From an uncultured Pelagibacteraceae bacterium (GTDB lineage: Bacteria > Pseudomonadota > Alphaproteobacteria > Pelagibacterales > Pelagibacteraceae): a stretch of 64,000 bases of DNA. Both the position numbers and the translations under genes were made by a program. This document shows, in pieces, positions 29,286-37,565 of the stretch. The stretch covers positions 90,529 to 154,528 of the forward strand of contig CACNVX010000001.1 in assembly GCA_902624045.1 (NCBI GenBank), written 5' to 3'. Every line of letters begins with the position of its first letter. Within the stretch, counting starts at the first letter, position 1. The notes beneath the pieces were generated by a model that worked only from the letters and a program-made list of their open reading frames with translations, was not told the origin of the DNA and searched no databases.

Positions 29286-31003
29286 TGGCTAAATTTAACA
29301 AAAAGAAACTTCCAAGCAGACATACATCATTAGGAGCAGACAGAGCACCGCATAGATCTTTTTATTATGCCATGGGAGAAACCGAGAAAGATGTTGCAAA
29401 ACCATTTATTGGCGTGGTTTCTACATGGAATGAAGCAGCCCCATGTAATATTGCGCTTATGAGACAAGCTCAATCAGTTAAAAAAGGTGTTAGAGCTTAT
29501 GGTGGAACCCCAAGAGAATTTTGTACAATTACCGTCACTGATGGTATTGCGATGGGTCATGAAGGGATGAAGTCTTCATTGATATCTAGAGAAGTAATAG
29601 CAGACTCAGCTGAACTTACAGTTAGAGGCCATTGTTATGATGCATTAGTTGGTATAGCTGGGTGTGATAAATCTTTACCAGGTCTAATGATGTCGATGGT
29701 TAGATTAAATGTACCAAGTGTATTTATATATGGTGGATCAATTTTACCAGGAAGATACAAAGGTAAAGACGTGACTGTAGTAGATGTGTTCGAAGCTGTT
29801 GGAAAACATTCTTCTGGTCAAATGTCAGCTGCAGAACTTAGAAAATTAGAATTAATTGCTTGTCCAAGTGCGGGTGCGTGTGGAGGACAATTTACAGCAA
29901 ACACAATGGCATGTGTATCTGAAGCTATTGGACTAGCACTTCCTTATTCAGCAGGAACACCTGCTCCATATGAAGAAAGAGATAAATACGCAAAAGCTAG
30001 CGGTAAAATGGTTATGAACCTTTTAAAAAAAGGAATTAAACCAAGAGATATTGTTACAAAAAAAGCTTTAGAAAATGCTGCAACAGTTGTTGCTGCAACT
30101 GGTGGATCTACAAATGCAGGTTTACATTTACCAGCTATTGCAAATGAAGCAGGAATTAAATTTGATTTAATGGATGTTGCTAAAATTTTTAAAAGAACAC
30201 CTTATCTTGCAGATTTAAAACCAGGTGGAAAATATGTTGCTAAAGATATGTGGTTAGCAGGCGGTGTTCCAATGTTATTAAAAACTTTATATGAAGGTGG
30301 ATATATTCATGGTGATTGCATGACTGTAACTGGAAAAACTATGAAGGAAAATTTAAAAAGTATTAAATTTAATCCAAAACAAAAAGTAATGAGATCTTAT
30401 AAAAATCCATTATCACCAACAGGAGGTGTGGTTGGGTTAAAAGGGAACTTAGCTCCAGAAGGTGCAATTGTTAAAGTTGCTGGACTTAAAAAATTACAAT
30501 TTACTGGAAAAGCAAGATGCTTTGATAATGAGGAAAGTGCAATGAAAGCAGTTCAAAGCAGAAAATATAATGATGGTGATGTAATTATAATTAGATATGA
30601 AGGACCAGTTGGAGGTCCAGGTATGAGAGAAATGTTATCAACAACTGGTGCAATTTATGGACAGGGAAAAGGGGAGAAAGTAGCCCTTATAACTGATGGT
30701 AGGTTCTCAGGAGCCACAAGAGGCTTTTGCGTCGGTCACGTGGGCCCTGAAGCCGCTCTAGGGGGTCCTATAGGCCTTTTACGTACAGGAGATATCATTG
30801 ATATCGATGCTAAAAAAGGAACTATCAACGTAAGGCTTTCTAAAAAAGAAATGGCTACAAGAAGAAGAAAATGGAAAGCTAGAAAATCAGATTTTGGATC
30901 TGGTACTTTATGGAAATATGCACAAACAGTTGGACCTGCATATTTAGGAGCACCAACGCACCCAGGTAAGAAAAAAGAAGTCAAGGATTATTCAGAAATT
31001 TAA
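29285..31003 (+). CDS. ilvD: Dihydroxy-acid dehydratase
   Basis: Iron-sulfur dehydratase of valine, leucine and isoleucine synthesis. The 572 residues contain the cluster and active-site blocks [14 protein letters not shown] and [22 protein letters not shown], plus [13 protein letters not shown] and [22 protein letters not shown] relative in sugar-acid metabolism (Edd) is less likely because of length and these motifs. It directly follows valS and overlaps manC by one base. Confidence 0.95.
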   Translation: MAKFNKKKLPSRHTSLGADRAPHRSFYYAMGETEKDVAKPFIGVVSTWNEAAPCNIALMRQAQSVKKGVRAYGGTPREFCTITVTDGIAMGHEGMKSSLISREVIADSAELTVRGHCYDALVGIAGCDKSLPGLMMSMVRLNVPSVFIYGGSILPGRYKGKDVTVVDVFEAVGKHSSGQMSAAELRKLELIACPSAGACGGQFTANTMACVSEAIGLALPYSAGTPAPYEERDKYAKASGKMVMNLLKKGIKPRDIVTKKALENAATVVAATGGSTNAGLHLPAIANEAGIKFDLMDVAKIFKRTPYLADLKPGGKYVAKDMWLAGGVPMLLKTLYEGGYIHGDCMTVTGKTMKENLKSIKFNPKQKVMRSYKNPLSPTGGVVGLKGNLAPEGAIVKVAGLKKLQFTGKARCFDNEESAMKAVQSRKYNDGDVIIIRYEGPVGGPGMREMLSTTGAIYGQGKGEKVALITDGRFSGATRGFCVGHVGPEAALGGPIGLLRTGDIIDIDAKKGTINVRLSKKEMATRRRKWKARKSDFGSGTLWKYAQTVGPAYLGAPTHPGKKKEVKDYSEI

Positions 31004-32208
31004 TGAAAATTCGTCCAGTAATTTTGTGTGGAGGCGCTGGAACTCGACTTTGGCCAAATTCTAAAAATCATCAAGCAAAACAGTTTATTGATTTTGGTAA
31101 TTGGACTTTGCTTGGTAAAACACTTGATAGAACAAAAGCATCAATTTACGACTCTCCAATCGTCAGCACCAATAAAAAATACTTAAACAAAGTAAAACAG
31201 TATTTAAGAAAAAACAAAATAAACAAATATAAAATTGTTGTAGAACCAGCTAAAAGAAATACTGCACCAGCAATATTAAGCACTGCTTTAATTAAAGATA
31301 TTCCAGATAATCAGCCCTTAATGTTTTTTACAGCAGATCATTTGATTGAAAAGATGAATATTTTTAATAAGGCGATAAATAAAAATAAATTAAACCTTAA
31401 CGAAGAAAATATATTTGTTTTTGGAATTAAACCTAAATCTCCAACGAGTGATTATGGTTATTTTTTAACAAAAAAAATTAAAGGTAATATCAATAAAGTA
31501 ACAAGATTTATTGAAAAACCAAAAGAGGCTAAAGCTAAACAAATTATAAAGAAAAAAGGTTATTGGAATTCAGGAATGTTTTATCTTAGAAAAGATTCTA
31601 TAATTAATAACTTTAAAAAATATCAGCCTAAAACTTACAGAAATTGTTTAAATGCAGTTAATAAAGCAAAACACAAAGCTAACACATATTACTTAAATAA
31701 AGCTTCATTTATAAAAGCTACTGCTAAATCTTTTGATTATGCAATTCTAGAAAAAACCAAACAAATTAACGCTATCAAACTAGATATACCTTGGTCAGAT
31801 CTTGGTAGTTGGAAAGAAATTCTGAAAATGTATGACAAAAATAAAAACAAATATATTAAGAAAAAAAACGTGTATTACCGTCCATGGGGTAGATATACTA
31901 ATTTATTTGAAGGAAAAGAATTTTTAATAAAAGAACTATACGTAAAACCAAAAGGCATTTTAAGTTTACAAAAACACCATCACCGAGCGGAACATTGGTT
32001 AGTGACCCAAGGCAATGCTAAAATAACTCTTAATAAAGATATTATAATTAAAAAACCTGGTGAACATATATTCATTCCGTTAGAGGCAATCCACAGAGTT
32101 CAAAATCCAGGAAAAAAACCTGTTAAAATTGTCGAAGCTCAAATTGGATCAATTTTAAAAGAAAGCGATATTGTACGATATCAGGATGTATATGGCCGTG
32201 TTAAATAA
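31003..32208 (+). CDS. manC: Mannose-1-phosphate guanylyltransferase with cupin tail
   Basis: Makes GDP-mannose for surface polysaccharide. The 401 residues have the nucleotidyltransferase opening PVILCGGAGTRLWP and the central FIEKP and YWNSGMF motifs. A C-terminal cupin (RPWGRYTNLFEG, ILSLQKHHHRAEHW, PLEAIHRVQNPG) of the mannose-6-phosphate isomerase type II kind follows. It is shorter than the usual 460-480 residues because loops are trimmed, but both domains are present. It converges on the PiT-like gene. Confidence 0.92.
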   Translation: MKIRPVILCGGAGTRLWPNSKNHQAKQFIDFGNWTLLGKTLDRTKASIYDSPIVSTNKKYLNKVKQYLRKNKINKYKIVVEPAKRNTAPAILSTALIKDIPDNQPLMFFTADHLIEKMNIFNKAINKNKLNLNEENIFVFGIKPKSPTSDYGYFLTKKIKGNINKVTRFIEKPKEAKAKQIIKKKGYWNSGMFYLRKDSIINNFKKYQPKTYRNCLNAVNKAKHKANTYYLNKASFIKATAKSFDYAILEKTKQINAIKLDIPWSDLGSWKEILKMYDKNKNKYIKKKNVYYRPWGRYTNLFEGKEFLIKELYVKPKGILSLQKHHHRAEHWLVTQGNAKITLNKDIIIKKPGEHIFIPLEAIHRVQNPGKKPVKIVEAQIGSILKESDIVRYQDVYGRVK

Positions 32209-32220
32209 TATAACACGACC
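32194..32220. terminator. Stem-loop between convergent manC and PiT-like genes
   Basis: GGCCGTGTTA and TAACACGACC form a 10-bp stem around a 7-base loop. The arm begins inside the last codons of manC. Pairing is complete with one G-U wobble in minus-strand RNA and has one C-A mismatch in plus-strand RNA. There is no strong T-tract on either side, so termination is likely but not certain. Confidence 0.4.
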
Positions 32221-32232
32221 ATAAAGATTTAT

Positions 32233-33198
32233 TTAAAACCAATTATTTGGAATAATTATGTAGTGGATCGCTAAAACGATACCCACTGAAACACTTAATC
32301 CAAAAATCATTTTAAGAAAGTCTTTACCAATTAATGGGAAGACATACTTAAATTTATAATCTTTATTCATTGTAGATATTGCTAGTTCTCTGCCACATAA
32401 TAACCCAACGAATACCCATGTAGTTGACATTGGTAAGTCATTAAGTTCTTTGAAGTAGAATAATACAGCAGCATAAATTACGTTTATAATTGTTGCCGAT
32501 CTTGCATATCTCGTTCCTGTTTTTTCAAGAACAACTTTTTGAATTGGCCCACCTTGAATGTAGAAAATGTAAAATAACAAAGAAGTAAAGTATGCCATTA
32601 CAATTAAAAGCAATGTTAAGTCTAATTGTCTAGGCAGATATACTGCAATATTAGCTACATCGTGAGATAACCAAACCCACCATAACCAACCTGAGGAAAC
32701 CCAAACAGCATTTCTCCAAAAGCTTCTCCATTTGTCATCTACTTCGTCAAATTTTTCGTTAATAAATTTTGATACTGCTATCCAAGCTATATAAGCAACC
32801 ATTGCTGCTAATCCATAACCTACAACGCTTTTTAACAACATTTTTTCTAACACAACTGTTGAAGCAAATGCTGAAAGAACTAAAAAGGTTGTTGATACTG
32901 GTATTCCAATTCTTGTTAATAACAACAGTATCACAGGTGCTACTGCATGATACCATTGAATCTCTTGATAAGGTATTCTATTTAATCTTCCGTAAGAAAT
33001 ATCACCATCATACGCATACCATCCCCAAGCTAATGCAAAAATCATAACAGCAGATGCTGATCCAGCTAGTATGTACCATTTAAACCATTTCTTTTTTGAG
33101 GCTATAAAGGTACCAAGTGTTTGAATTGAGTCATTAGCGATTACGCTATATCCAGCTAGGGCAAACCCTATAACTGTGTATACTAAAGTCATATCCAT
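32233..33198 (-). CDS. Divergent PiT-family-like inorganic ion permease
   Basis: A 321-residue membrane protein with about nine helices. It shows the two-repeat pattern of PiT/PHO4 phosphate permeases: SVIANDSIQTLGTF (residues 18-31) with GIPVSTTFLVLSAF (98-111), then VWLSHDVANIAVYLPR (175-190) with DLPMSTTWVFVGLLCG (254-269). These match the GAND and GIPVSTTH signatures, but the post-Thr histidine is Phe or Trp. It is shorter than typical PiT proteins. Substrate is therefore uncertain. An AGGAG site precedes ATG 33198. It lies downstream of the arsenic-type genes, separated by 258 bases. Confidence 0.7.
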   Translation of the reverse strand: MDMTLVYTVIGFALAGYSVIANDSIQTLGTFIASKKKWFKWYILAGSASAVMIFALAWGWYAYDGDISYGRLNRIPYQEIQWYHAVAPVILLLLTRIGIPVSTTFLVLSAFASTVVLEKMLLKSVVGYGLAAMVAYIAWIAVSKFINEKFDEVDDKWRSFWRNAVWVSSGWLWWVWLSHDVANIAVYLPRQLDLTLLLIVMAYFTSLLFYIFYIQGGPIQKVVLEKTGTRYARSATIINVIYAAVLFYFKELNDLPMSTTWVFVGLLCGRELAISTMNKDYKFKYVFPLIGKDFLKMIFGLSVSVGIVLAIHYIIIPNNWF

Positions 33199-33414
33199 TT
33201 TTTCTCCTATATATTATTGTTTTCGGTTCCGTCTCATGACTTGAGAAAGTAAATATTCATTAAAGGTAAAAAATTCTACGATTAAATTTATTTATTTGAG
33301 AATCAAAGAGAAGATTCATCAATATTTAGTCTAAGTTAAAGAGAAGTCTATAAGTGAATTATTTTATTTTGATAATCTTAAGTGGATTCGTCTTCATTAT
33401 AATATTTTAAATTT

Positions 33415-33444
33415 ATGTAAATTAAATTTTAATATAATTTACAT
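33415..33444 (-). terminator. Candidate AT-rich stem-loop after the aquaporin gene
   Basis: ATGTAAATT and AATTTACAT form a perfect 9-bp stem with a 12-base AT-only loop, starting 13 bases past the aquaporin stop on the minus strand. Stability would be low and there is no clean T-run. The rest of the 258-base gap (33199-33456) holds only short AT-rich repeats such as GAATC-N8-GATTC and the promoter side of the permease gene. Confidence 0.35.
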
Positions 33445-33456
33445 ATATAAGTTGTG

Positions 33457-34107
33457 TTATTTATAGATAATTTTAAGAATATACGCTGCTAAAATTAATC
33501 CAATAAATTCAGCTAAAATATAGGTTGGTGTATTAAGATAATTAATTCCAGTAAAAGAATCAGTAAATGTTCTAGCTATAGATACAGCTGGATTTGCAAA
33601 AGATGTTGAAGAAGTAAACCAATAACCTGCAGAAATATATGTTGCTACGCTAATCGCTACTATCGTTTTTCCATCCTTTAAAGTTGCAAAAATAACAAAT
33701 ATCAGACCAAAGGTAGCAATAATTTCTGAAAAAAATATATGCAATCCATCTCTATTTTTAGTTGATAACTCTAAAAGAGCGTGTTCAAAAAAAACATTAG
33801 CTAACATTACTCCAAATAAACAACCAGATATTTGTGCAGGAATATAATATTTTAAAAGATCACTTTTAATTTTTTTTCTAAAAAACATTGCTAAACTTAC
33901 AAAAGGATTAAAATGAGCTCCTGAAATATCAGCAAAGGCTGTAATTAAAACAAATAATCCAGCTCCAGTAGCAATTGTATTAGCTAAAAGTTTAATACCA
34001 TCATCATTTGTTAGATTTTCTGCCATTATACCAGAACCAACGATGATCATTACAAGAAAACAACTTCCTAAAAATTCTCCAATAAGTATGTTTTTTTTAA
34101 TTTTCAT
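33457..34107 (-). CDS. MIP-family aquaporin, AqpS-like
   Basis: A 216-residue channel with six helices and two half-helix loops. The first signature is SGAHFNPFV (NPF instead of NPA, N67-F69), the second SFANPAVSIARTF, with the selectivity-filter arginine retained. It lies next to arsC, with an 11-base overlap. In Sinorhizobium an aquaglyceroporin (AqpS) beside arsC lets arsenite made by ArsC leave down its gradient. The same use is inferred here from the pairing, not shown by the sequence. Confidence 0.85.
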   Translation of the reverse strand: MKIKKNILIGEFLGSCFLVMIIVGSGIMAENLTNDDGIKLLANTIATGAGLFVLITAFADISGAHFNPFVSLAMFFRKKIKSDLLKYYIPAQISGCLFGVMLANVFFEHALLELSTKNRDGLHIFFSEIIATFGLIFVIFATLKDGKTIVAISVATYISAGYWFTSSTSFANPAVSIARTFTDSFTGINYLNTPTYILAEFIGLILAAYILKIIYK

Positions 34108-34531
34108 TTTCTAATAAAATTTCTATTTTTTTACTTATTATATCGTAAGTCTCACTAATAATTTCGTTTATCTGTTTTTCATTTGAATTTTGAAATTTTG
34201 ATACAGGATCTTCAATATCCCAATGAATAATTTGGTTATTATTTGGCCATACAGGGCAAACTTCTTTATTTGCGTTATTACACACTGTTATTACATGATC
34301 TATATTAAATTTCTTATTTAAAAATATATCAAAATTTTTTGAATAACAATTTTCAAGATTAAAATTTTTTATTTTAGTAAGATATAATTTGATATTTTCA
34401 TTAATTTTTACTGTTGGATTGCTTCCAGCACTATAAGCTTTAAATTTATTTGAATATTCGTTGTTTATAATACTTTCAGCTATTATGCTTCTAGCTGAGT
34501 TACCTGTACAAACAAATAAGATATTTTTCAT
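34097..34531 (-). CDS. arsC: Thioredoxin-coupled arsenate reductase, LMW phosphatase fold
   Basis: Reduces arsenate to arsenite. The 144-residue protein has the phosphatase loop VCTGNSARS (C-x5-R) at residues 8-15. The two shuttle cysteines are in VCNNANKEVCPVW near residue 85, and an EDP segment holds the acid/base aspartate. This triple-cysteine set marks the thioredoxin-linked ArsC class, not a tyrosine phosphatase. It overlaps the upstream small gene by one base and the aquaporin by 11, so all three are co-translated. Confidence 0.9.
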   Translation of the reverse strand: MKNILFVCTGNSARSIIAESIINNEYSNKFKAYSAGSNPTVKINENIKLYLTKIKNFNLENCYSKNFDIFLNKKFNIDHVITVCNNANKEVCPVWPNNNQIIHWDIEDPVSKFQNSNEKQINEIISETYDIISKKIEILLENEN

Positions 34532-34752
34532 TAGAAAATAATTTTATAAATTCCAATTACAAACAATGGTATTTGTAATCCAAAGTTAGTTAATATAGCC
34601 TTATCTTTTGATAAAAATCCTGCAATAGTCCAACCCACAACTCCTAATCCGTGAAAGTAAATATTGACAGGGTAGATATTTAAATTAGTTAACAATATAC
34701 CTGTTAAAACAAGAGCTGTACTAATCCATTTTAGATATTTTTTAATAAACAT
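34531..34752 (-). CDS. Small membrane protein of unknown function in the arsC operon
   Basis: A 73-residue protein I do not recognise. It is almost wholly hydrophobic, with probably three segments: WISTALVLTGILLTNLNI, YFHGLGVVGWTIAGFLS and NFGLQIPLFVIGIYKII. Between them is a GxGVVGW turn. It begins with an AGAGGAG ribosome site inside a long dyad and ends with its stop overlapping the arsC start. It may help the channel or reductase, or sense a metalloid; neither is supported beyond co-transcription. Confidence 0.75.
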   Translation of the reverse strand: MFIKKYLKWISTALVLTGILLTNLNIYPVNIYFHGLGVVGWTIAGFLSKDKAILTNFGLQIPLFVIGIYKIIF

Positions 34753-34756
34753 AGTC

Positions 34757-34803
34757 TCCTCTATATGTAATTTTTGTTACGAATTTATTACAATTATAGA
34801 GGA
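34757..34803 (-). promoter_or_regulatory. Long dyad covering the -10 and ribosome site of the arsC operon
   Basis: On the minus strand, TCCTCTATA and TGTAAT-like arms pair with ATTACA and TATAGAGGA: 15 bp in all, with a 2-base bulge and a 16-base loop. The 3' arm contains the ribosome site AGAGGA five bases before ATG 34752. The 5' arm contains a perfect TATAAT (34798-34793). It can be read as a repressor operator over the promoter or as an RNA hairpin hiding the ribosome site. No T-tract follows, so it is not a znuA terminator. Confidence 0.55.
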
Positions 34804-34832
34804 AACTAAAATTTAATTTTTATTCCTTTAAA

Positions 34833-35918
34833 TTAGCAGCCTTTGAAAGATGCAGACATATTTCTAATTAAATTGAAATATAGATCTTTACCTGGGTCTA
34901 ATGTAGCTCCTAGTGGATCTAGTACTCCAGTTTTAATCTTCATATCTTTTGCTACTGCCTTGATAATATCAGGATTAAATTGAGGCTCAGAGAATACACA
35001 AGCTACTTTATCATGCTCGATAATTTTTCTAATTTCAGCAAGTTGTTCAGCTCCAGGCATTACATCTGTATTAACAGTAAATGCACCTAACACTTTAACA
35101 TTAAATCTTTCCTCAAAATATTGATAAGCATCATGGAATACAATTGAAGAAACACTGCTACTTAAATCAGTCATAACATCAATTGTAAGTTTATCGATTT
35201 CTTGCAAAGCTTTAGCTAAATTACTTTTGTATTTAGCTTCATTTTTTGGATCATTTTCAACTAGGTGTTCAGCCATCTCATTTAACATAGCTTTTGCATT
35301 AATTGGGTCTAACCAAATGTGTGGATCAAATTCACCATGTGCATGTCCATCATGATCGTCATGTCCGTGATCGTCATGATCATCTTCTTTTTTACCATGA
35401 TCGTCATGATCGTGTTCGTGATCATCCTCTTTTTTCCCATGGTCATCATGGTCATGATCATCTTCTTTTTTCCCATGGTCATCATGGTCATGATCATCTT
35501 CTTTTTTACCATGATCGTCATGTCCGTGATCGTCATGATCATGTTCATCAAAAATATTTCTTTCTCTAAATTTTAATACCTGTAATCCTTTAGTTTCCAT
35601 TAATTCAATTTTTTCTGCTTTCTTAGCAATTGAACTTAATGGTTTTTCTAGAAAATTCTCTAAATCTTCACCAACCCAGAATATTAGATCTGCATTTTGA
35701 AGCATTTTTGCATGAGAAGGTTTCATCGCAAATCCGTGTGGAGATGCATATCCATCAACTATTAGATCAGGTTTAGCAATACCGTCCATTAAATAACTAG
35801 CTAATGAATGAATTGGTTTAATAGATGCAACTACTTTTATTTCAGCGTTTGCTGGTGTAAAGAATGTTAAAATTGATAATATTGAGAATATAAGTGGTAT
35901 TTTTTTAATATTTTTCAT
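34833..35918 (-). CDS. znuA: High-affinity zinc-binding periplasmic protein ZnuA
   Basis: Captures Zn2+ for ZnuBC. A signal peptide ends at TPANA (residue 25). Zinc-site histidines appear in SPHGFAMKPSHA (H61), EFDPHIWLDP (H200) and VFHDAYQYF. Between the lobes, residues 126-195 form a very long His/Asp/Glu/Lys loop made of repeated GKKEDDHDHDDH units, far larger than in most ZnuA proteins. The C-terminus ends in a lone cysteine (FKGC). It is divergent from znuC across a 71-base region holding two likely Zur boxes. Confidence 0.95.
   Translation of the reverse strand: MKNIKKIPLIFSILSILTFFTPANAEIKVVASIKPIHSLASYLMDGIAKPDLIVDGYASPHGFAMKPSHAKMLQNADLIFWVGEDLENFLEKPLSSIAKKAEKIELMETKGLQVLKFRERNIFDEHDHDDHGHDDHGKKEDDHDHDDHGKKEDDHDHDDHGKKEDDHEHDHDDHGKKEDDHDDHGHDDHDGHAHGEFDPHIWLDPINAKAMLNEMAEHLVENDPKNEAKYKSNLAKALQEIDKLTIDVMTDLSSSVSSIVFHDAYQYFEERFNVKVLGAFTVNTDVMPGAEQLAEIRKIIEHDKVACVFSEPQFNPDIIKAVAKDMKIKTGVLDPLGATLDPGKDLYFNLIRNMSASFKGC
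35334..35543 (-). repeat. In-frame His/Asp-rich tandem repeat in znuA
   Basis: The loop is built from a 36-base unit encoding 12 residues (HDDHGKKEDDHD). Copies of the tcttctttttt core start at about 35383, 35425, 35461 and 35497, giving periods of 42, 36 and 36 bases. Two copies are virtually identical at the DNA level. Length variation by slippage would stay in frame. Long open frames on the opposite strand are artefacts of this repeat. Confidence 0.9.
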
Positions 35919-35938
35919 AATAAGTAATTTAATTTGTT

Positions 35939-35951
35939 GTTATAATATAAC
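35939..35951. promoter_or_regulatory. Candidate Zur box 1
   Basis: GTTATA-A-TATAAC is a perfect 6-1-6 palindrome 21 bases upstream of the znuA start and 38 upstream of znuC. It resembles proteobacterial Zur operators (GTTATA..TATAAC). The zur gene lies three genes away in the same operon. Confidence 0.7.
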
Positions 35952-35956
35952 AGTAT

Positions 35957-35969
35957 GTAATAATATAAC
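35957..35969. promoter_or_regulatory. Candidate Zur box 2
   Basis: GTAATA-A-TATAAC differs from box 1 by one base and lies exactly 18 bases from it in the same orientation. Two such copies between divergent zinc genes make joint control of znuA and znuCB-zur by Zur likely. Confidence 0.65.
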
Positions 35970-35989
35970 ATTTATAAGTCAAGCAATTA

Positions 35990-36736
35990 ATGAGTTTAGA
36001 AAATAGTACATTAGTAAAATTAAATAACGCCGGTTTTAAACAAAATAATAAATGGCTAGTAGAAGGTGTTTCATTAACTGTTGAAAAAGGAAAAATCGTT
36101 ACCCTTATTGGACCTAATGGTTCTGGAAAAAGTACTACAGCAAAGATTGCTTTAGGAATTTACAAAAACATAGAAGGATCTGTAGAAAAATATACTAACA
36201 AAGTTGGTTACGTACCTCAAAAAATCTCAATTGATTGGACATTACCATTAAGAGTATATGATTTTATGCTTTTAACAGAAGATATAAAAGATGAAGCAAT
36301 TGATGAAGCTCTTACGCTTACAGGTGTTATGCATCTTAAAAATAAAAATCTAGGTAATTTATCAGGAGGTGAATTTCAGAGAGTTTTAATAGCTAGAGCT
36401 ATTTCTAAAAAACCTGAATTATTAGTCTTGGATGAACCTGTTCAAGGCGTAGATTACACAGGAGAGATTGCATTATATGAACTTATTAAAAAAATTTCAG
36501 ATACTTTAAATTGTGGAATATTATTAATTTCTCACGATCTACATACAGTCATGACTGCAACGGATCATGTTGTTTGTTTAAATGGACACGTATGTTGCTC
36601 CGGAACACCAATGGATGTTGCAAGAAATAACGAGTATAAAACGTTATTTGGGGAACAAGCTTCTCAAATTTTAACAGTTTATGAACATAAGCATGACCAC
36701 GTTCATTCTGATGAAGGTCAAATAAAAAAAAATTAA
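35990..36736 (+). CDS. znuC: Zinc ABC transporter ATPase ZnuC
   Basis: A 248-residue ATPase with Walker A GPNGSGKST, signature LSGGEFQRVLIARAI, Walker B LLVLDEPVQGVD and H-loop SHDLHTVM. The C-terminal tail is histidine-rich (YEHKHDHVHSDEG), common in ZnuC proteins. It energises ZnuB, which starts two bases downstream. Expression probably responds to zinc through the two boxes upstream. Confidence 0.95.
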   Translation: MSLENSTLVKLNNAGFKQNNKWLVEGVSLTVEKGKIVTLIGPNGSGKSTTAKIALGIYKNIEGSVEKYTNKVGYVPQKISIDWTLPLRVYDFMLLTEDIKDEAIDEALTLTGVMHLKNKNLGNLSGGEFQRVLIARAISKKPELLVLDEPVQGVDYTGEIALYELIKKISDTLNCGILLISHDLHTVMTATDHVVCLNGHVCCSGTPMDVARNNEYKTLFGEQASQILTVYEHKHDHVHSDEGQIKKN

Positions 36737-36737
36737 T

Positions 36738-37541
36738 ATGTTAGATGATTTTTTTGTTAGAGCGTTAATTGCTGGTATTGGTGTTGCTTTAGTAACAGGA
36801 CCACTTGGATGTTTTGTTGTTTGGAGAAGATTATCTTATTTTGGTGATACTTTATCACATTCGGCTTTATTAGGAGTGACGATTGCTTACTCGTTTGAAC
36901 TTAATATTGCACTTTCTGTGTTTATAATTTCATCTGTAATTGCACTTATATTAATACAACTACAAAAAAAAACTAATTTACCAGGAGATGCTTTGCTTGG
37001 TTTATTAGCTCATTCTTCATTAGCAGTTGGATTAGTAGTAATTGGATTTCTAACTTTTATCCGTTTTGATATTATGGGGCTTTTATTTGGAGATATCTTA
37101 GCCGTAACAACAAATGACATATTTGTTATATGGACTGGTGGAGCAGTAATTTTAATAGTTCTCAAATTAATTTGGAAACCATTGTTTGCATCGACAGTTA
37201 ATTACGAATTAGCTGAGGCTGAGGGATTAAATCCTGATAGAGCAAAAGCAATATTTACTATTCTCATGGCTGCTGTAATAGCCATATCAATTAAAATGGT
37301 TGGATTATTATTAATTACTGGAATGTTAATTATACCTGCTGCAATGGCTAGAAACATATCAGATAGCCCTCAAAAGATGGTTTTATTTTCTGTTATTGGC
37401 GGTCTTTTATCTGTTTTATTAGGGCTCTTTTCTTCATTAGAATTTAATACATCATCTGGGCCTTCAATAATAATGGCTGCTTTAGTATTATTTATATTGT
37501 CTTTACTTAATATTAAACAATCGATTAAATTGAAAAACTGA
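36738..37541 (+). CDS. znuB: Zinc ABC transporter permease ZnuB
   Basis: A 267-residue ABC-3 family permease with about eight helices. Family features include GPLGCFVVWRRLSYFGDTLSHSALLGV near the start, GLLFGDILAVT, the ATPase-contact AEAEGLNPDRAKAIF, and VGLLLITGMLIIPAAMAR. It works with ZnuA and ZnuC and is followed 25 bases later by zur. Confidence 0.95.
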   Translation: MLDDFFVRALIAGIGVALVTGPLGCFVVWRRLSYFGDTLSHSALLGVTIAYSFELNIALSVFIISSVIALILIQLQKKTNLPGDALLGLLAHSSLAVGLVVIGFLTFIRFDIMGLLFGDILAVTTNDIFVIWTGGAVILIVLKLIWKPLFASTVNYELAEAEGLNPDRAKAIFTILMAAVIAISIKMVGLLLITGMLIIPAAMARNISDSPQKMVLFSVIGGLLSVLLGLFSSLEFNTSSGPSIIMAALVLFILSLLNIKQSIKLKN

Positions 37542-37565
37542 TTACTAATTGATAAGAATTTAAAA

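Noticed and set aside
35334-35543. Regular repeats that might suggest a CRISPR array
   Set aside because: The units are contiguous, in frame with znuA and without unique spacers, so this is protein-coding repetition.
35303-35576. Long open frames on the plus strand and in a second minus frame over the znuA repeat
   Set aside because: They arise because the 36-base repeat lacks stops in several frames. The znuA frame has signal peptide, zinc ligands and family length, so the others are shadows.
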